Positions 10,671 through 19,687 of a DNA stretch of 64,000 nt are shown here, piece by piece. The stretch's first letter is position 1; the number at the start of each line of letters is the position of its first letter. The stretch lies in the NCBI RefSeq assembly GCF_037482165.1, contig NZ_CP148048.1:310001-374000 (forward strand). Direction: 5' to 3'. This stretch comes from Parvimonas micra (GTDB taxonomy: Bacteria; Bacillota; Clostridia; Tissierellales; Peptoniphilaceae). Position numbers and translations under genes: made by a program. The notes under the pieces are model-generated. The model ran no database searches, was not told the DNA's origin, and worked only from the letters and a program-made list of their open reading frames with translations.

Positions 10671-12357
10671 ATTATGGACTTTAATAAAATATTTTGTTTC
10701 AATTGATTTTTTTGCAATTTTATCTATAAGACAAAATTTAAAAACAAAAGGAAAAAGAGCAGCCAGTTTTCAAGGTGCTGCAGGCATAATATTTCTTGCT
10801 ATAATGTTTATCTGGGGAGCTCCTAAACTTGGAAAATTCTTAGCTAGTAATTTTCAAACAGCAATAGGTAGTGCAAGTATAACTACTTTTTCTGTAGGAA
10901 TTTTTGTTATAACATTATTCTTATCATTGGCAACAGCTTTTGTATTCATTGAAAAGAATAATGAAACTGAAATATTATTATCTTTGCCAGTATCTGGTAG
11001 TGATATATTTTTATCAAGAATTTATTCTTTAGCAATAACATTTTTCATATCATTCTTTTTGATTTTTGTTATAGCATTTGGAGTAACTGGATATACTCTT
11101 GGAAAGGGAATTGATTTTTACATCTTTACTTTTCTAGGATTGATTTTACTTAATTTAGAGGCAATTTTATTAACTGGGGTTATAATACTTATTTTTGGTA
11201 AATTACTTAGAACTAGTAAAATATTCAACAGATTTTTAAAATTGATTTATGGATTATTTACAATTGGATTATTTATTGTGTATATGATTTTTACTCAAGC
11301 TGCATCAAATCCAGCCCTAGGAGTTAATCTTGGAAAAATTCTTGTAGATTTTGATAAAAAACTTTCATCAATATTTTTCTTTGTAGTTTGGATTAAGAAA
11401 ATAGTTATTTCTAATGATATTATGACTTCTGTTGTAAATTTAGGAATTGGATTAATTATTTGCATAATTCTTTCATTTTTATTAAAATTCTTTGCAGAGA
11501 GAAATTATCTTGAAATTTTAAGAAGTGTAAATGTCGTTTCACAAGAAAGCAAAGCAGTTATTGAAAAAAGAAAAAAACAAGGTGTTGCACATGCAAGACA
11601 ATATAAACTTATTGTATTAGTAAAGAAAGAATTTAATCAAATCATAACAACTCCAACATATTTTATGCAAGTAGTTATGATTGATTTAATGGTAGTTATT
11701 ATGTCTTGTATAGCAGTGTATTATGGACTTAAATTTAAATCTCAATTTAAATTTGCTGTAAATTTTGCAGTATCTAACCAACCAATAGTATATTTATTAG
11801 CAATAGCATTTGGAATTGGTGCTATTCTAGGACTTTTCTGTGGACTTTCATCACTTACTACAAGTTCTGTATCAAGAGAAGGAAAGGCTTTTTGGGTAAT
11901 AGCTACTGCTCCAATAGGAATTAATACGCATATAATGTCAAGAATTATTGCTTGTCAAGTATTGCACTTTATTTCTGCAATAATAGTAATATTATTATCA
12001 ATGATTTTATATATCTTTAATCCTATTTTATATCTTGCAGTTATCCTTGGAATGTCTTTAACTTTATTTACAAGTGGAAGTTTAAATATGATTTTGGGAT
12101 TAATTAATCCATATTTTGATTGGAAAACACCAAAAGAAGCTATGAATGGTGGTTCTGGTGGAATAAGTGTATTTGTTTCAATTTTGATTAATTATGGATT
12201 ATATGCATTACTTATATTTGTAACTGTAAAGATGATTAAATGGGATTATAAAGCACCTGCAGTTATTTTAACTAATATATGCATTATTTTATTAACTGCA
12301 ATAATATCATATTTAATAGACAGAAAACTATTTAAGAGATTATTAAGAAGATTATAA
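10657..12357 (+). CDS. ABC-2 type transporter permease
   Basis: A 566-residue polytopic membrane protein with about twelve hydrophobic segments in two halves, split by a soluble region around residues 285-330 (SQESKAVIEKRKKQGVAHARQY). The arrangement is that of large putative ABC-2 permeases in Firmicutes that pair with a single ATPase gene. It overlaps the ATPase gene and ends at a strong terminator, so this is a two-gene operon. Substrate unknown; export of a lipid, peptide or drug are all possible. Confidence 0.8.
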   Translation: MKQSKLWTLIKYFVSIDFFAILSIRQNLKTKGKRAASFQGAAGIIFLAIMFIWGAPKLGKFLASNFQTAIGSASITTFSVGIFVITLFLSLATAFVFIEKNNETEILLSLPVSGSDIFLSRIYSLAITFFISFFLIFVIAFGVTGYTLGKGIDFYIFTFLGLILLNLEAILLTGVIILIFGKLLRTSKIFNRFLKLIYGLFTIGLFIVYMIFTQAASNPALGVNLGKILVDFDKKLSSIFFFVVWIKKIVISNDIMTSVVNLGIGLIICIILSFLLKFFAERNYLEILRSVNVVSQESKAVIEKRKKQGVAHARQYKLIVLVKKEFNQIITTPTYFMQVVMIDLMVVIMSCIAVYYGLKFKSQFKFAVNFAVSNQPIVYLLAIAFGIGAILGLFCGLSSLTTSSVSREGKAFWVIATAPIGINTHIMSRIIACQVLHFISAIIVILLSMILYIFNPILYLAVILGMSLTLFTSGSLNMILGLINPYFDWKTPKEAMNGGSGGISVFVSILINYGLYALLIFVTVKMIKWDYKAPAVILTNICIILLTAIISYLIDRKLFKRLLRRL

Positions 12358-12411
12358 TTTCAATGATGTATTACATCAATTAAGAATTTTAAATTTGTTT
12401 TTTACAATGAA

Positions 12412-12442
12412 AAACAGAGTGATTTATTCACTCTGTTTTTTT
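12412..12442. terminator. bidirectional terminator
   Basis: Stem AAACAGAGTGA/TCACTCTGTTT with a five-base loop, T-rich on the plus side and A-rich before the stem, so it can serve both convergent operons. The stop codon of pncB (12424-12426) lies in the loop. Confidence 0.9.
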
Positions 12443-13905
12443 GCTTTTTTAGATATTCTTATTGTTTCTTTTAATAGATTATTTTTTAATTCCCATAAAT
12501 CTTTTGAAAGATCGACTTTATATATGTGAGGATTATCAAATCTTTTAAACTCATCCCAAAGACTTTCAATTTCACTTGCACAATATTCTCTAATTTCTTT
12601 TATATCTGGAAGTTTGTAGATTAACTCTCCATTTTTGAAAATTTGTTTTAGCATTGGTCTTAAGATATAATCTTCATAAGTTGTAGTTTTCCAAGTATAA
12701 ATTGGATGAAAAATAGAAATTGGTTTACTTTCATCAATTTTTTCATCGAATAGAGTAATTAAATCAGCTTCAGCTTTTTTTGTCTTTTTATCATATATTC
12801 TATATAGATTTTTAACCCCTGGTGTTGTTATTTTATCAACATTTTCTGAAACTTTAATCTTTGGAATAATCTTTCCGTCTTCTTCAATTGCTACTAATTT
12901 ATAAACTCCACCAAAAACTGGATGAGTTTTTGAAGTTATAAGTCTTTCACCAATACCAAATGAATCAATTTGAGCTCCTTGGTGTAATAAATCTCTAATA
13001 GTATATTCGTCTAGTGAGTTTGAAACTACAATTTGTGCATCTTCATATCCAGCATCATCTAACATTTTTCTAGCTTGTTTTGAAAGATAGGCTAAGTCAC
13101 CACTGTCAAGTCTAATTCCTTTTGGCCTTATTCCCATAGGTTTAAGAATTTCATCAAAAGTTTTTATTGCATTTGGAATACCTGATTGTAAGGTATTATA
13201 AGTATCAACAAGCAAGACACAATTATTTGGGAAAGATTTTGCAAAAGCTTTAAAAGCTTCCAATTCAGTATCAAACATTTGTACCCAAGAGTGAGCCATA
13301 GTACCAAGAACTGGAATATCAAATAATTTTCCAGTTAATACATTAGAAGTACCATCTACACCTGCAATATAAGAGGCTTTTGCTCCGTATACAGAAGCAT
13401 CAATTCCCTGTGCACGTCTTGCTCCAAATTCCATAACAGCTCTACCTTTAGCAGCTCTTTTTATTCTATTGGATTTAGTTGCTATTAAACTTTCATGATT
13501 TATTATTAATAAAGCTATTGTTTCTATTAATTGAGCTTGAACTGCAGGACCTCTAACGGTCATTATAGGTTCATAAGGAAAGATTACACTTCCTTCAGGA
13601 ACTGACCAGATATCACATTCAAATTTAAAGTTTTTTAAAAAATTTAAAAATTTATCATCAAAAGTATTTAAAGATTTAAAATATTCTATATCTTCATCAT
13701 TAAATTTCATTGAATTAAGTATTTCAGTTAAATGTTCTAAGCCAGCAAAAATTGCATAACTAGCACTATCAGGATTTTTTCTATAAAAAATGTCAAAATA
13801 AGTAACTTTATTATCCAAATTTTCATTAAAATATCCTTGAGCCATAGTGTATTCATAAAAATCTGAAAGAATTGAAATATTGAATTTACTAAAATTTCTG
13901 TTCAT
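12424..13905 (-). CDS. pncB: nicotinate phosphoribosyltransferase
   Basis: This enzyme joins nicotinate and PRPP to make nicotinate mononucleotide, the entry to NAD salvage. The 493 residues match the long Gram-positive form. The N-terminal SILSDFYEYTMAQGYF block and the central GARRAQGIDASVYGAKASY are characteristic, and the sequence LGTMAHSWVQMF contains the His expected to be phosphorylated. A good TATGGAGG site precedes the ATG. It lies 19 bases after an unknown gene on the same strand. No NAD biosynthesis genes are seen in the window, in keeping with dependence on host nicotinate. Confidence 0.94.
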   Translation of the reverse strand: MNRNFSKFNISILSDFYEYTMAQGYFNENLDNKVTYFDIFYRKNPDSASYAIFAGLEHLTEILNSMKFNDEDIEYFKSLNTFDDKFLNFLKNFKFECDIWSVPEGSVIFPYEPIMTVRGPAVQAQLIETIALLIINHESLIATKSNRIKRAAKGRAVMEFGARRAQGIDASVYGAKASYIAGVDGTSNVLTGKLFDIPVLGTMAHSWVQMFDTELEAFKAFAKSFPNNCVLLVDTYNTLQSGIPNAIKTFDEILKPMGIRPKGIRLDSGDLAYLSKQARKMLDDAGYEDAQIVVSNSLDEYTIRDLLHQGAQIDSFGIGERLITSKTHPVFGGVYKLVAIEEDGKIIPKIKVSENVDKITTPGVKNLYRIYDKKTKKAEADLITLFDEKIDESKPISIFHPIYTWKTTTYEDYILRPMLKQIFKNGELIYKLPDIKEIREYCASEIESLWDEFKRFDNPHIYKVDLSKDLWELKNNLLKETIRISKKAKKQSE

Positions 13906-13924
13906 AAAATACCTCCATAGAAAT

Positions 13925-14704
13925 TTATTTATTTAATAAGTATTCAAGATCATGATCAAATATACGAATTCTATTATATATTTGTTTTTGCCACTCTGTA
14001 TCAAAAGTACCGTCATTATTTATAAAAAAGTTAGAATCCATATATCTCATTATTATATAGTTACTATTTTTTTGATCAAAACCGTTTCCCCAAGAAAAAT
14101 CAATTCCATTTCCGGTATTTCTTGTAACAATTGCCTCAATTAGAGGTAAAGTAATTTCGTTACAAGGAATTCTCATATCAGGAATATTCCAGAATGTTTT
14201 TTTCTCCTTTTTGTATATTAAAAGGTTTGAAATTGTACCATTTGATGCACATTGTACTCTACGAATTTCATTAATATTTATGCTATGCTTTGCTCCGGAG
14301 ATAACACCATTAGAAATACGAATAGCTTTTTCTTTCAAACTACGAGCTAAATCTATATCTAAAGTATCAAGATTATTTGGAAAATCTTTTGTAAGTTTAT
14401 ATGCAGCATGTGCTAAAAGTATAGATTTAGTTTCTAAAATGTTGTGACAATCATTTATAATTGTAGTGTCAGATATAAAGTCTATTGGTGTTGACTTATC
14501 TTTTTTTTCAAATAACAAGTTATAGTTTGAATTAGAATTACAATAGCTAAGAGCTATTATATAAGAAATTTCATCAAATGAGATATCAAAACTTTTCTTT
14601 TCTTTCTTTGTATCTTCATAAGATACTCCATCTTTTTTTACTGTTAAAAGACTTCCATCTTTACGAGTAAATTTCAAATGTTGCTTTTCAAATATTGTTT
14701 TCAT
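13925..14704 (-). CDS. protein of unknown function upstream of pncB
   Basis: I do not recognise this 259-residue protein. It has no signal peptide or membrane segment. Two similar-looking beta-rich parts appear: residues 1-55 (KQHLKFTRKDGSLLTVKKDG) and about 145-175 (SININEIRRVQCASNGTISNLLIYKKEKK). Such strands recall PH-like domains used in small bacterial proteins, but that is only an impression. A GGGGG ribosome site precedes the ATG, and a TGT-TATAAT extended -10 sits at 14741-14749 on the minus strand. It is probably transcribed with pncB. Confidence 0.75.
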   Translation of the reverse strand: MKTIFEKQHLKFTRKDGSLLTVKKDGVSYEDTKKEKKSFDISFDEISYIIALSYCNSNSNYNLLFEKKDKSTPIDFISDTTIINDCHNILETKSILLAHAAYKLTKDFPNNLDTLDIDLARSLKEKAIRISNGVISGAKHSININEIRRVQCASNGTISNLLIYKKEKKTFWNIPDMRIPCNEITLPLIEAIVTRNTGNGIDFSWGNGFDQKNSNYIIMRYMDSNFFINNDGTFDTEWQKQIYNRIRIFDHDLEYLLNK

Positions 14705-14740
14705 AAATCCCCCTTAAGCTTATTTATTATATCGATTCTT

Positions 14741-14749
14741 ATTATAACA
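14741..14749 (-). promoter_or_regulatory. extended -10 promoter of the pncB operon
   Basis: On the minus strand TGT precedes a perfect TATAAT (14746 down to 14741). No good -35 is visible, which is tolerable with an extended -10. The ATG is 37 bases downstream. Confidence 0.5.
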
Positions 14750-14834
14750 CTTTTAGTATTTTTTTTCTATTATGATAAAAACAAATTTACCTTAAACTTA
14801 ATTTCATTATTAAAAATTTAAATTTTTCTAAATG

Positions 14835-14857
14835 TAAATAAAAATTATTCTTATTTA
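14835..14857. promoter_or_regulatory. Zur-like operator upstream of znuA
   Basis: A 23-base palindrome with arms TAAATAA and TTATTTA and the core AATTATT; ten of eleven base pairs match. The AAT-N-ATT core and overall length are those of Fur-family boxes, including the B. subtilis Zur box. It lies just before the -35 region of the zinc operon. The palindrome is seen; binding by Zur is inferred from the downstream genes. Confidence 0.55.
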
Positions 14858-14879
14858 TATGGATAATTTTTTATTTTTG

Positions 14880-14888
14880 TGATACAAT
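14880..14888 (+). promoter_or_regulatory. extended -10 promoter of the zinc operon
   Basis: TGA followed by TACAAT (14883-14888). A -35 is not clear (TGGATA at 14860-14865 is the best position). The znuA start is 65 bases downstream. Confidence 0.55.
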
Positions 14889-14952
14889 ATAAAAGAATTA
14901 GAATTATGCTTGAAATTTTAATTTTTAAAATTTCTTAAATAGGGGGTACAAT

Positions 14953-16065
14953 ATGAAAAATATTTCAAAAAAAGTTTTTGGATTAATATTAGCAGGTGCA
15001 GTTTTAATTACAGGTTGTACTGCAAAAACTGAGAAAAAAGAAAAAGAGGAAACAAAAAAACCTAAATTAAAAGTTGTAACTACAATTTTTCCAGAATATG
15101 ATATGGCAAGAGCCATTGCAAAAGATAAAGTTGATTTAGAATTACTGGTAAAACCAGCGGTAGACGTTCATTCATTTAGTCCTACTCCGCAAGATATAAA
15201 AACAGTTGAAAATTCAGATGTTTTTATTTATGGTGGAACTGAACATGATAAATGGGTTGATACTTTGACAAAAAGTATAGATATGCAAAATAAAAAAGTA
15301 GTAAAATTGGTTGATGGTATTAAACAGCTTGAAGAAGAAACAGTTGAAGGAATGAAACATGAACATGATCACGATCATGACCATGATGATAAAGATGAAG
15401 ATCATGATGAAAAAGATCATGACCACGACCATGAAAAAGAAGAAAAGCACAATCATAAAAATGAAAAAGAACATAATCATAATGATAAAGACGAAAAAGA
15501 TGAACATGAAGAACATCATGATCATGATTCAGAAAAAGAAATGGATCCACATTATTGGACTTCACCAAAAAATGCTATTCAAATGGTTAAAACAATAACT
15601 GATGCATTGGTTGAAAAAGACCCAGATAATGCAGAATTCTATAAAGAAAATGCTAATAATTACATTAAACAACTTGAAGGCGTAGATAAAGAATTACATG
15701 ATGTTGTTGATAATGCAAAGATTAAAAAAGTTGTTATAGCTGATAGATTTCCTTTCAGATATTTATTTTCTGATTTAGGATTAGAATATAGAGCTTTATT
15801 CTCAGGTTGTAGTGTAGAATCAACAGCAAGTGCTGGACAAATAAAGAAAATGGTTGATTATGTAAAAGAAAATAAAATCCCAGTAGTTTATCATATTGAA
15901 ATGGGAAAAGGAGAAATGGCTGAAACTGTAGCAAAAGATTCAGGAGCAAAAGTTAAACTTTTACACTCAATTCATACTGTAACTAAAGAAGAGTTCGATA
16001 AGGGTATAACTTATATAGATCTTATGAAACAAAATGTGGAGGCATTAAAAGAAGGACTTAATTAA
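14953..16065 (+). CDS. znuA: zinc ABC transporter substrate-binding lipoprotein
   Basis: The extracytoplasmic zinc receptor of a ZnuABC importer. The 370-residue precursor has a lipobox LITGC with the lipidated Cys near residue 23. The cluster A-1 fold follows, with VDVHSFSPTPQD carrying a metal-ligand His near residue 71. A long His/Asp/Glu loop spans about residues 136-195 (HEHDHDHDHDD and similar), the hallmark of zinc-type receptors, followed by MDPHYWTSPKNA. A GGGGG site precedes the ATG. Its stop overlaps the start of znuC (TAATG). Zinc specificity is inferred from the His loop and from the Zur-like box. Confidence 0.93.
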   Translation: MKNISKKVFGLILAGAVLITGCTAKTEKKEKEETKKPKLKVVTTIFPEYDMARAIAKDKVDLELLVKPAVDVHSFSPTPQDIKTVENSDVFIYGGTEHDKWVDTLTKSIDMQNKKVVKLVDGIKQLEEETVEGMKHEHDHDHDHDDKDEDHDEKDHDHDHEKEEKHNHKNEKEHNHNDKDEKDEHEEHHDHDSEKEMDPHYWTSPKNAIQMVKTITDALVEKDPDNAEFYKENANNYIKQLEGVDKELHDVVDNAKIKKVVIADRFPFRYLFSDLGLEYRALFSGCSVESTASAGQIKKMVDYVKENKIPVVYHIEMGKGEMAETVAKDSGAKVKLLHSIHTVTKEEFDKGITYIDLMKQNVEALKEGLN

Positions 16066-16736
16066 TGAAAGAAAAAATGTTAGTTTGTGAAAATTTAAAT
16101 ATTTTTTACAAAAATAATAAAATAATTGAAGATTTAAGTTTTTCCGTTGATGAGGGAGATTTCTTCCTCATCTTAGGAAAAAACGGAGTAGGAAAATCTA
16201 CATTATTAAAAGGAATTTTAGGTTTAAAAAATATCTCTTCAGGAGAAATAAAGAAAAATTTTAGAATTTGTGGATATATGTCTCAAGAAGTTTTATTAAA
16301 AAAAGAATTCCCATCAACAATATGGGAATTTGTTTTATCTTCAAGAGCTGTTTATTCTAAGTTTTTCTATAATTCAAAAGATACTGAAGTTGTTAAAGAA
16401 AATTTAAAAAAATTAAATCTTTGGGATATTAAAGATAAGAGCATAAGTTCACTTTCAATAGGGCAAAGACAAAGGGTTTTACTTTGTAGATGTCTTTGTG
16501 TATCTGAAAAGATAATATTTTTAGATGAACCTACAAATTCTTTAGATATTAATGTTAGAAAAATGTTATATGATATTTTAGAAAAACTAAATAGAGAAGG
16601 ACTTACTATTGTTATGATAAGTCATGATGAGGAAGCTTTTAAATATTCTAATAGAGCTTTAATTTTAGGAAAGGAAAATAAAGTCATAGAAAATGTTTGG
16701 GAAAAATATGAAAAGGGGGAAATAAATTTTGATTAG
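16065..16736 (+). CDS. znuC: zinc ABC transporter ATP-binding protein
   Basis: A 223-residue ATPase of the ZnuABC importer. Walker A is GKNGVGKST near residues 38-46, the signature LSIGQRQR near 127-134 and Walker B IIFLDEPTNSLD near 147-158, with the switch His in ISHDEEAF. It starts inside the znuA stop codon and its 3' end overlaps znuB by eight bases, so the three proteins are made together. Confidence 0.93.
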   Translation: MKEKMLVCENLNIFYKNNKIIEDLSFSVDEGDFFLILGKNGVGKSTLLKGILGLKNISSGEIKKNFRICGYMSQEVLLKKEFPSTIWEFVLSSRAVYSKFFYNSKDTEVVKENLKKLNLWDIKDKSISSLSIGQRQRVLLCRCLCVSEKIIFLDEPTNSLDINVRKMLYDILEKLNREGLTIVMISHDEEAFKYSNRALILGKENKVIENVWEKYEKGEINFD

Positions 16737-17547
16737 TTTAATTTCAGAAATGTTAAGTTATCCCTTTATGGTTAAAGCAATATTCGTTGGACTTTTGATT
16801 TCTATAAGCTCTGCATTACTTGGAATAACTCTAGTCTTGAAAAGATATGCAATGATAGGTGTTGGACTTTCTAATGTTTCATTTGCAGCACTTTCAATTG
16901 CTCTTTCTTTTGACATTTCTCCAATAGAATTTTCAATGCCTATAGTAATTATAGCGGGAATTATTCTTTTAAAGTATGGAGAAAAATATAATATTAGTAG
17001 TGATACAGCAATTGCTCTATTGAGTTGTGTATCAGTTTCTATAGGTGTAACATTTACTGCTGTAACTAAGGGATTAAATGTGGATGTCTGTAACTACTTA
17101 TTTGGAAGTATATTGATTATGAAAAGAAGTGATATGTATATCAGCTTTGTTTTAGGGATAATAGTTTTAATTTCATATATTTTGTTGTATAATAAAATAT
17201 ATACTATAACTATTGATGAAGATTTTGCAAAGGCAAGCGGAGTAAATGTAAGTTTATATAATACTTTAGTTACAATTTTAATATCAGTAACTATAGTTAT
17301 TGGGATGAAATTTATGGGAAGTATGCTTATTTCGTGCTTAATTATATTCCCTGCAATGACTTCTATGCGAATTTTTAAAAGCTATAAAGTAGTTGTAATC
17401 TCATCAGTTATAATTTCCGTAATAGCATTGTTTATTGGAATAACTTTATCATATATCTACTCAACTCCAACAGGAGCTAGTGTAGTTTTAGTCAATTTAG
17501 TTTTATTTATTTTATCTTGTATAGTAAGGAGGTTTATCAGTGAATAA
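16729..17547 (+). CDS. znuB: zinc ABC transporter permease
   Basis: A 272-residue membrane protein of the ABC-3 permease family with about eight hydrophobic segments. The AIGVGLSNVSFAALSIAL-like stretch near residues 41-60 and KFMGSMLISCLIIFPAMTS near 185-205 are typical of zinc and manganese permeases. It starts with TTG at 16729, preceded by AAGGGGG. It overlaps znuC by eight bases and the lipoprotein gene by eight bases. Confidence 0.92.
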   Translation: MISLISEMLSYPFMVKAIFVGLLISISSALLGITLVLKRYAMIGVGLSNVSFAALSIALSFDISPIEFSMPIVIIAGIILLKYGEKYNISSDTAIALLSCVSVSIGVTFTAVTKGLNVDVCNYLFGSILIMKRSDMYISFVLGIIVLISYILLYNKIYTITIDEDFAKASGVNVSLYNTLVTILISVTIVIGMKFMGSMLISCLIIFPAMTSMRIFKSYKVVVISSVIISVIALFIGITLSYIYSTPTGASVVLVNLVLFILSCIVRRFISE

Positions 17548-18220
17548 AAAAGTATTAAGTTTAATATTATCTTGTCTTTTATTTTGTTCTTGTTCAAAGG
17601 CTGATGGTAATAGTAATTTTATAAAAAATAAAGAGAATAAAAATGATTTAAAAAGTGCTTTAAAAGATGATCCTGAAAATGCAGGAACAGATAAAGATAA
17701 AAAATCTACTGAAACTGATAAAAATCAAAATCCTGACGATTATAAAATTGATAGATATCAAAATCAAGATAATTCAAAAGATGAATACAAACAACCAGAG
17801 AAAAAGGATGAACTTACTAAAGAACAATTAAATGAAAAAAGAGATGCCGATTCAAAAGATGGAATAATAAATATTTCTGATGGAATTTTTTTAGCTCTTG
17901 TAAATGATATTTATGTAAATAAAGATGAATATGTTGGCAAGAAAGTTAGAATTTCTGGGCAAAATGTTAGATTTGAAGACAAAGATACCGGAGAAGTCAT
18001 TTATGCAATTTTACGAGAAGGTCCAGGTTGTTGTTATAATGATAGCGTAATTGGATTTGAATATATTACTGATGGAAAATATCCTGAAAAGGATAAATGG
18101 TATGAAATGATTGGTGAAGTAATAATCGATAAATATAAAACTGGAAAAGTTGTAAAACTTAAACTTATTGAGATAAAAGAAATAGAACCAAAAGGAAAAT
18201 TAATTCATTTTCAAAACTAA
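17540..18220 (+). CDS. lipoprotein with DUF1980/TIGR03943-like C-terminal domain
   Basis: A 226-residue precursor with a lipobox (CLLFCSC, Cys near residue 19), a low-complexity polar linker rich in Lys, Asp and Asn (about 22-105) and a C-terminal domain from about residue 110. That domain, with GKKVRISGQNVRF and REGPGCCYNDSVIGFEY, resembles the C-terminal part of YcgQ-type proteins (DUF1980/TIGR03943), where a CC pair occupies the same place. YcgQ/YcgR are linked to zinc limitation in Bacillus. The GTG start follows AAGGAGG inside the end of znuB. As last gene of the znu operon it may help capture or pass zinc; this is inference. Confidence 0.75.
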   Translation: MNKKVLSLILSCLLFCSCSKADGNSNFIKNKENKNDLKSALKDDPENAGTDKDKKSTETDKNQNPDDYKIDRYQNQDNSKDEYKQPEKKDELTKEQLNEKRDADSKDGIINISDGIFLALVNDIYVNKDEYVGKKVRISGQNVRFEDKDTGEVIYAILREGPGCCYNDSVIGFEYITDGKYPEKDKWYEMIGEVIIDKYKTGKVVKLKLIEIKEIEPKGKLIHFQN

Positions 18221-18246
18221 TTGGAGATAATATCTCCAATTTTTTT
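18219..18246 (+). terminator. terminator of the zinc operon
   Basis: Stem ATTGGAGA/TCTCCAAT with a five-base loop and seven T, directly on the stop codon of the lipoprotein gene. Confidence 0.92.
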
Positions 18247-18297
18247 GTAAAATAATTTATTTTTAAGGGTATAAATATCACATCTTAATAACAAAAA

Positions 18298-18327
18298 TTA
18301 GATTAAAATATAGAATTGTGGTATAAT
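18298..18327 (+). promoter_or_regulatory. promoter of folA-srtB
   Basis: A perfect TATAAT (18322-18327) preceded by TGG, with TTAGAT 18 bases upstream as the likely -35. The leader to the folA ATG is about 70 bases and contains an unused AAAGGAG site at 18360-18366. Confidence 0.65.
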
Positions 18328-18400
18328 AATTTCATCGCAACAACGGAAAATAGTTATTAAAAGGAGTTGTGATTTAATAAAAAATAAAAAGGATAAAAAT

Positions 18401-18901
18401 ATGGTATTAGATAATTTATATTTAATAGTTGCAATTACTGAAAAAACTAATGCAATAGGCAAGGATAATAATTTATTGTATTTTCTAAAAGAAGATATGA
18501 ATTTTTTTAAAGAAAAAACTTGTGGCAATTCAATAATTTGTGGGAGAAAAACCTTTGAAGGTTTTAAAATTAAACCGCTTCCAAAAAGAAAAAATATTGT
18601 TTTGACAAATAGTAATTTTTCTTTTGAAGGAGTAAATACTTTTAAAAATATAAAAGATTTGATTGAATTTGTAAAAGAAAATCCAAAAGAAAAATTTTTT
18701 GTTTGTGGGGGAATGAGTATTTATAAACAATTAATTGATTTTTGTTCAAGAATGTATATTACAAAATATGAAGAAAAAGAAATAATAGAAGCGGATAGTC
18801 ATTTTCCTAAAATTGACGAAACTATTTGGAAAGTTACTGAAAAAATTAAAGGAGAAAGTCAAAATCCAACATTAACTTTTTACACTTATGAAAGGATTTA
18901 A
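18401..18901 (+). CDS. folA: dihydrofolate reductase
   Basis: Reduces dihydrofolate to tetrahydrofolate with NADPH. The 166-residue protein has the family features: LIVAITEKTNAIGKDNNLL at the N-terminus, the KEDMNFFKEKT helix with the substrate-binding acidic residue, GRKTFEG for NADPH, and FVCGGMSIYKQLI near 104-116. The ATG has only a weak AAGGAT site. The partner thymidylate synthase gene is not adjacent. srtB follows four bases later, so they share a transcript. Confidence 0.93.
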   Translation: MVLDNLYLIVAITEKTNAIGKDNNLLYFLKEDMNFFKEKTCGNSIICGRKTFEGFKIKPLPKRKNIVLTNSNFSFEGVNTFKNIKDLIEFVKENPKEKFFVCGGMSIYKQLIDFCSRMYITKYEEKEIIEADSHFPKIDETIWKVTEKIKGESQNPTLTFYTYERI

Positions 18902-18904
18902 TAT

Positions 18905-19681
18905 ATGAAAAAAGAAGATATAGATGTAAAAAAAGTAAAGAAAAAACAGAGCAAAGCTAAAAAATGGTTTTGGAATATACTTTTTGTAATATGTTTAGGT
19001 GTTTTTATATATTCTGCTGGAAATATAATCAAAGATTATTATGGTTCATATAAAGCTGGGAAAGATTTAAGAGATTTAAAAGAGTCTGTTTTTAACGGTG
19101 AAGAAAAAGAGACTAAAAAAGAGGTAAACTTAGAAGAATTAAAAAAACTAAATTCTGATTCAATAGGTTGGCTAGAAGTTCCTGATACTAATATAGATGA
19201 GCCAGTTGTTCAGGGGAAAGACAATGATTACTATCTATGGAGAGATTTTAATAAAAAAACATATCCCGTTACTGGAACATTATTTTTAGATGTATATAAT
19301 AAGCCTGATTTTTCAGATAGAATTAGTTATATATTTGGACATAATATTTGGGATAAGACAAAATTTTATGAGTTGAGAAAATTTGAAGATAAATCATTTT
19401 TAGAAAATCATAAGACATTTTATCTTTATACAGAAAAAGGAAAACTAGAATATGAGGTACTTGGAATTGATCTTGTAGATCCTGATACTTCACTGTATGA
19501 ACAAAGTTCTGAGAGAAATGAAGATGTAGAAGCAATGAAAAAAGAATTGTCTAAACATATTCCAAAGTCAGAGGTTGATAAAATTGATGAAAACACAAAA
19601 ATTCTAATGCTTGTAACTTGTAAGACACCCGATGACAATACAGCAAGAAGAATTTTGTTTGCAAAATTAAAAGATAAGTAA
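18905..19681 (+). CDS. srtB: class B sortase
   Basis: A membrane transpeptidase that attaches surface proteins to the cell wall. The 258-residue protein has a very basic N-terminus, one membrane anchor at about residues 21-41, and a SrtB-type catalytic domain. The catalytic His is in IFGHNIWD near residues 140-147, the Cys in MLVTCKTPDD near 236-245 and the Arg in ARRILFAKL. SrtB enzymes often serve one dedicated substrate next door, such as an iron-uptake protein. No protein with an obvious NPQTN- or LPXTG-like sorting signal is encoded nearby, so the substrate lies elsewhere. Confidence 0.92.
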   Translation: MKKEDIDVKKVKKKQSKAKKWFWNILFVICLGVFIYSAGNIIKDYYGSYKAGKDLRDLKESVFNGEEKETKKEVNLEELKKLNSDSIGWLEVPDTNIDEPVVQGKDNDYYLWRDFNKKTYPVTGTLFLDVYNKPDFSDRISYIFGHNIWDKTKFYELRKFEDKSFLENHKTFYLYTEKGKLEYEVLGIDLVDPDTSLYEQSSERNEDVEAMKKELSKHIPKSEVDKIDENTKILMLVTCKTPDDNTARRILFAKLKDK

Positions 19682-19687
19682 AATCAT

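Noticed and set aside
15214-15598. Overlapping frames on both strands over the His-rich part of znuA
   Set aside because: They arise from the repetitive CATGAT-like codons of the His/Asp loop and are hydrophobic or low-complexity shadows.
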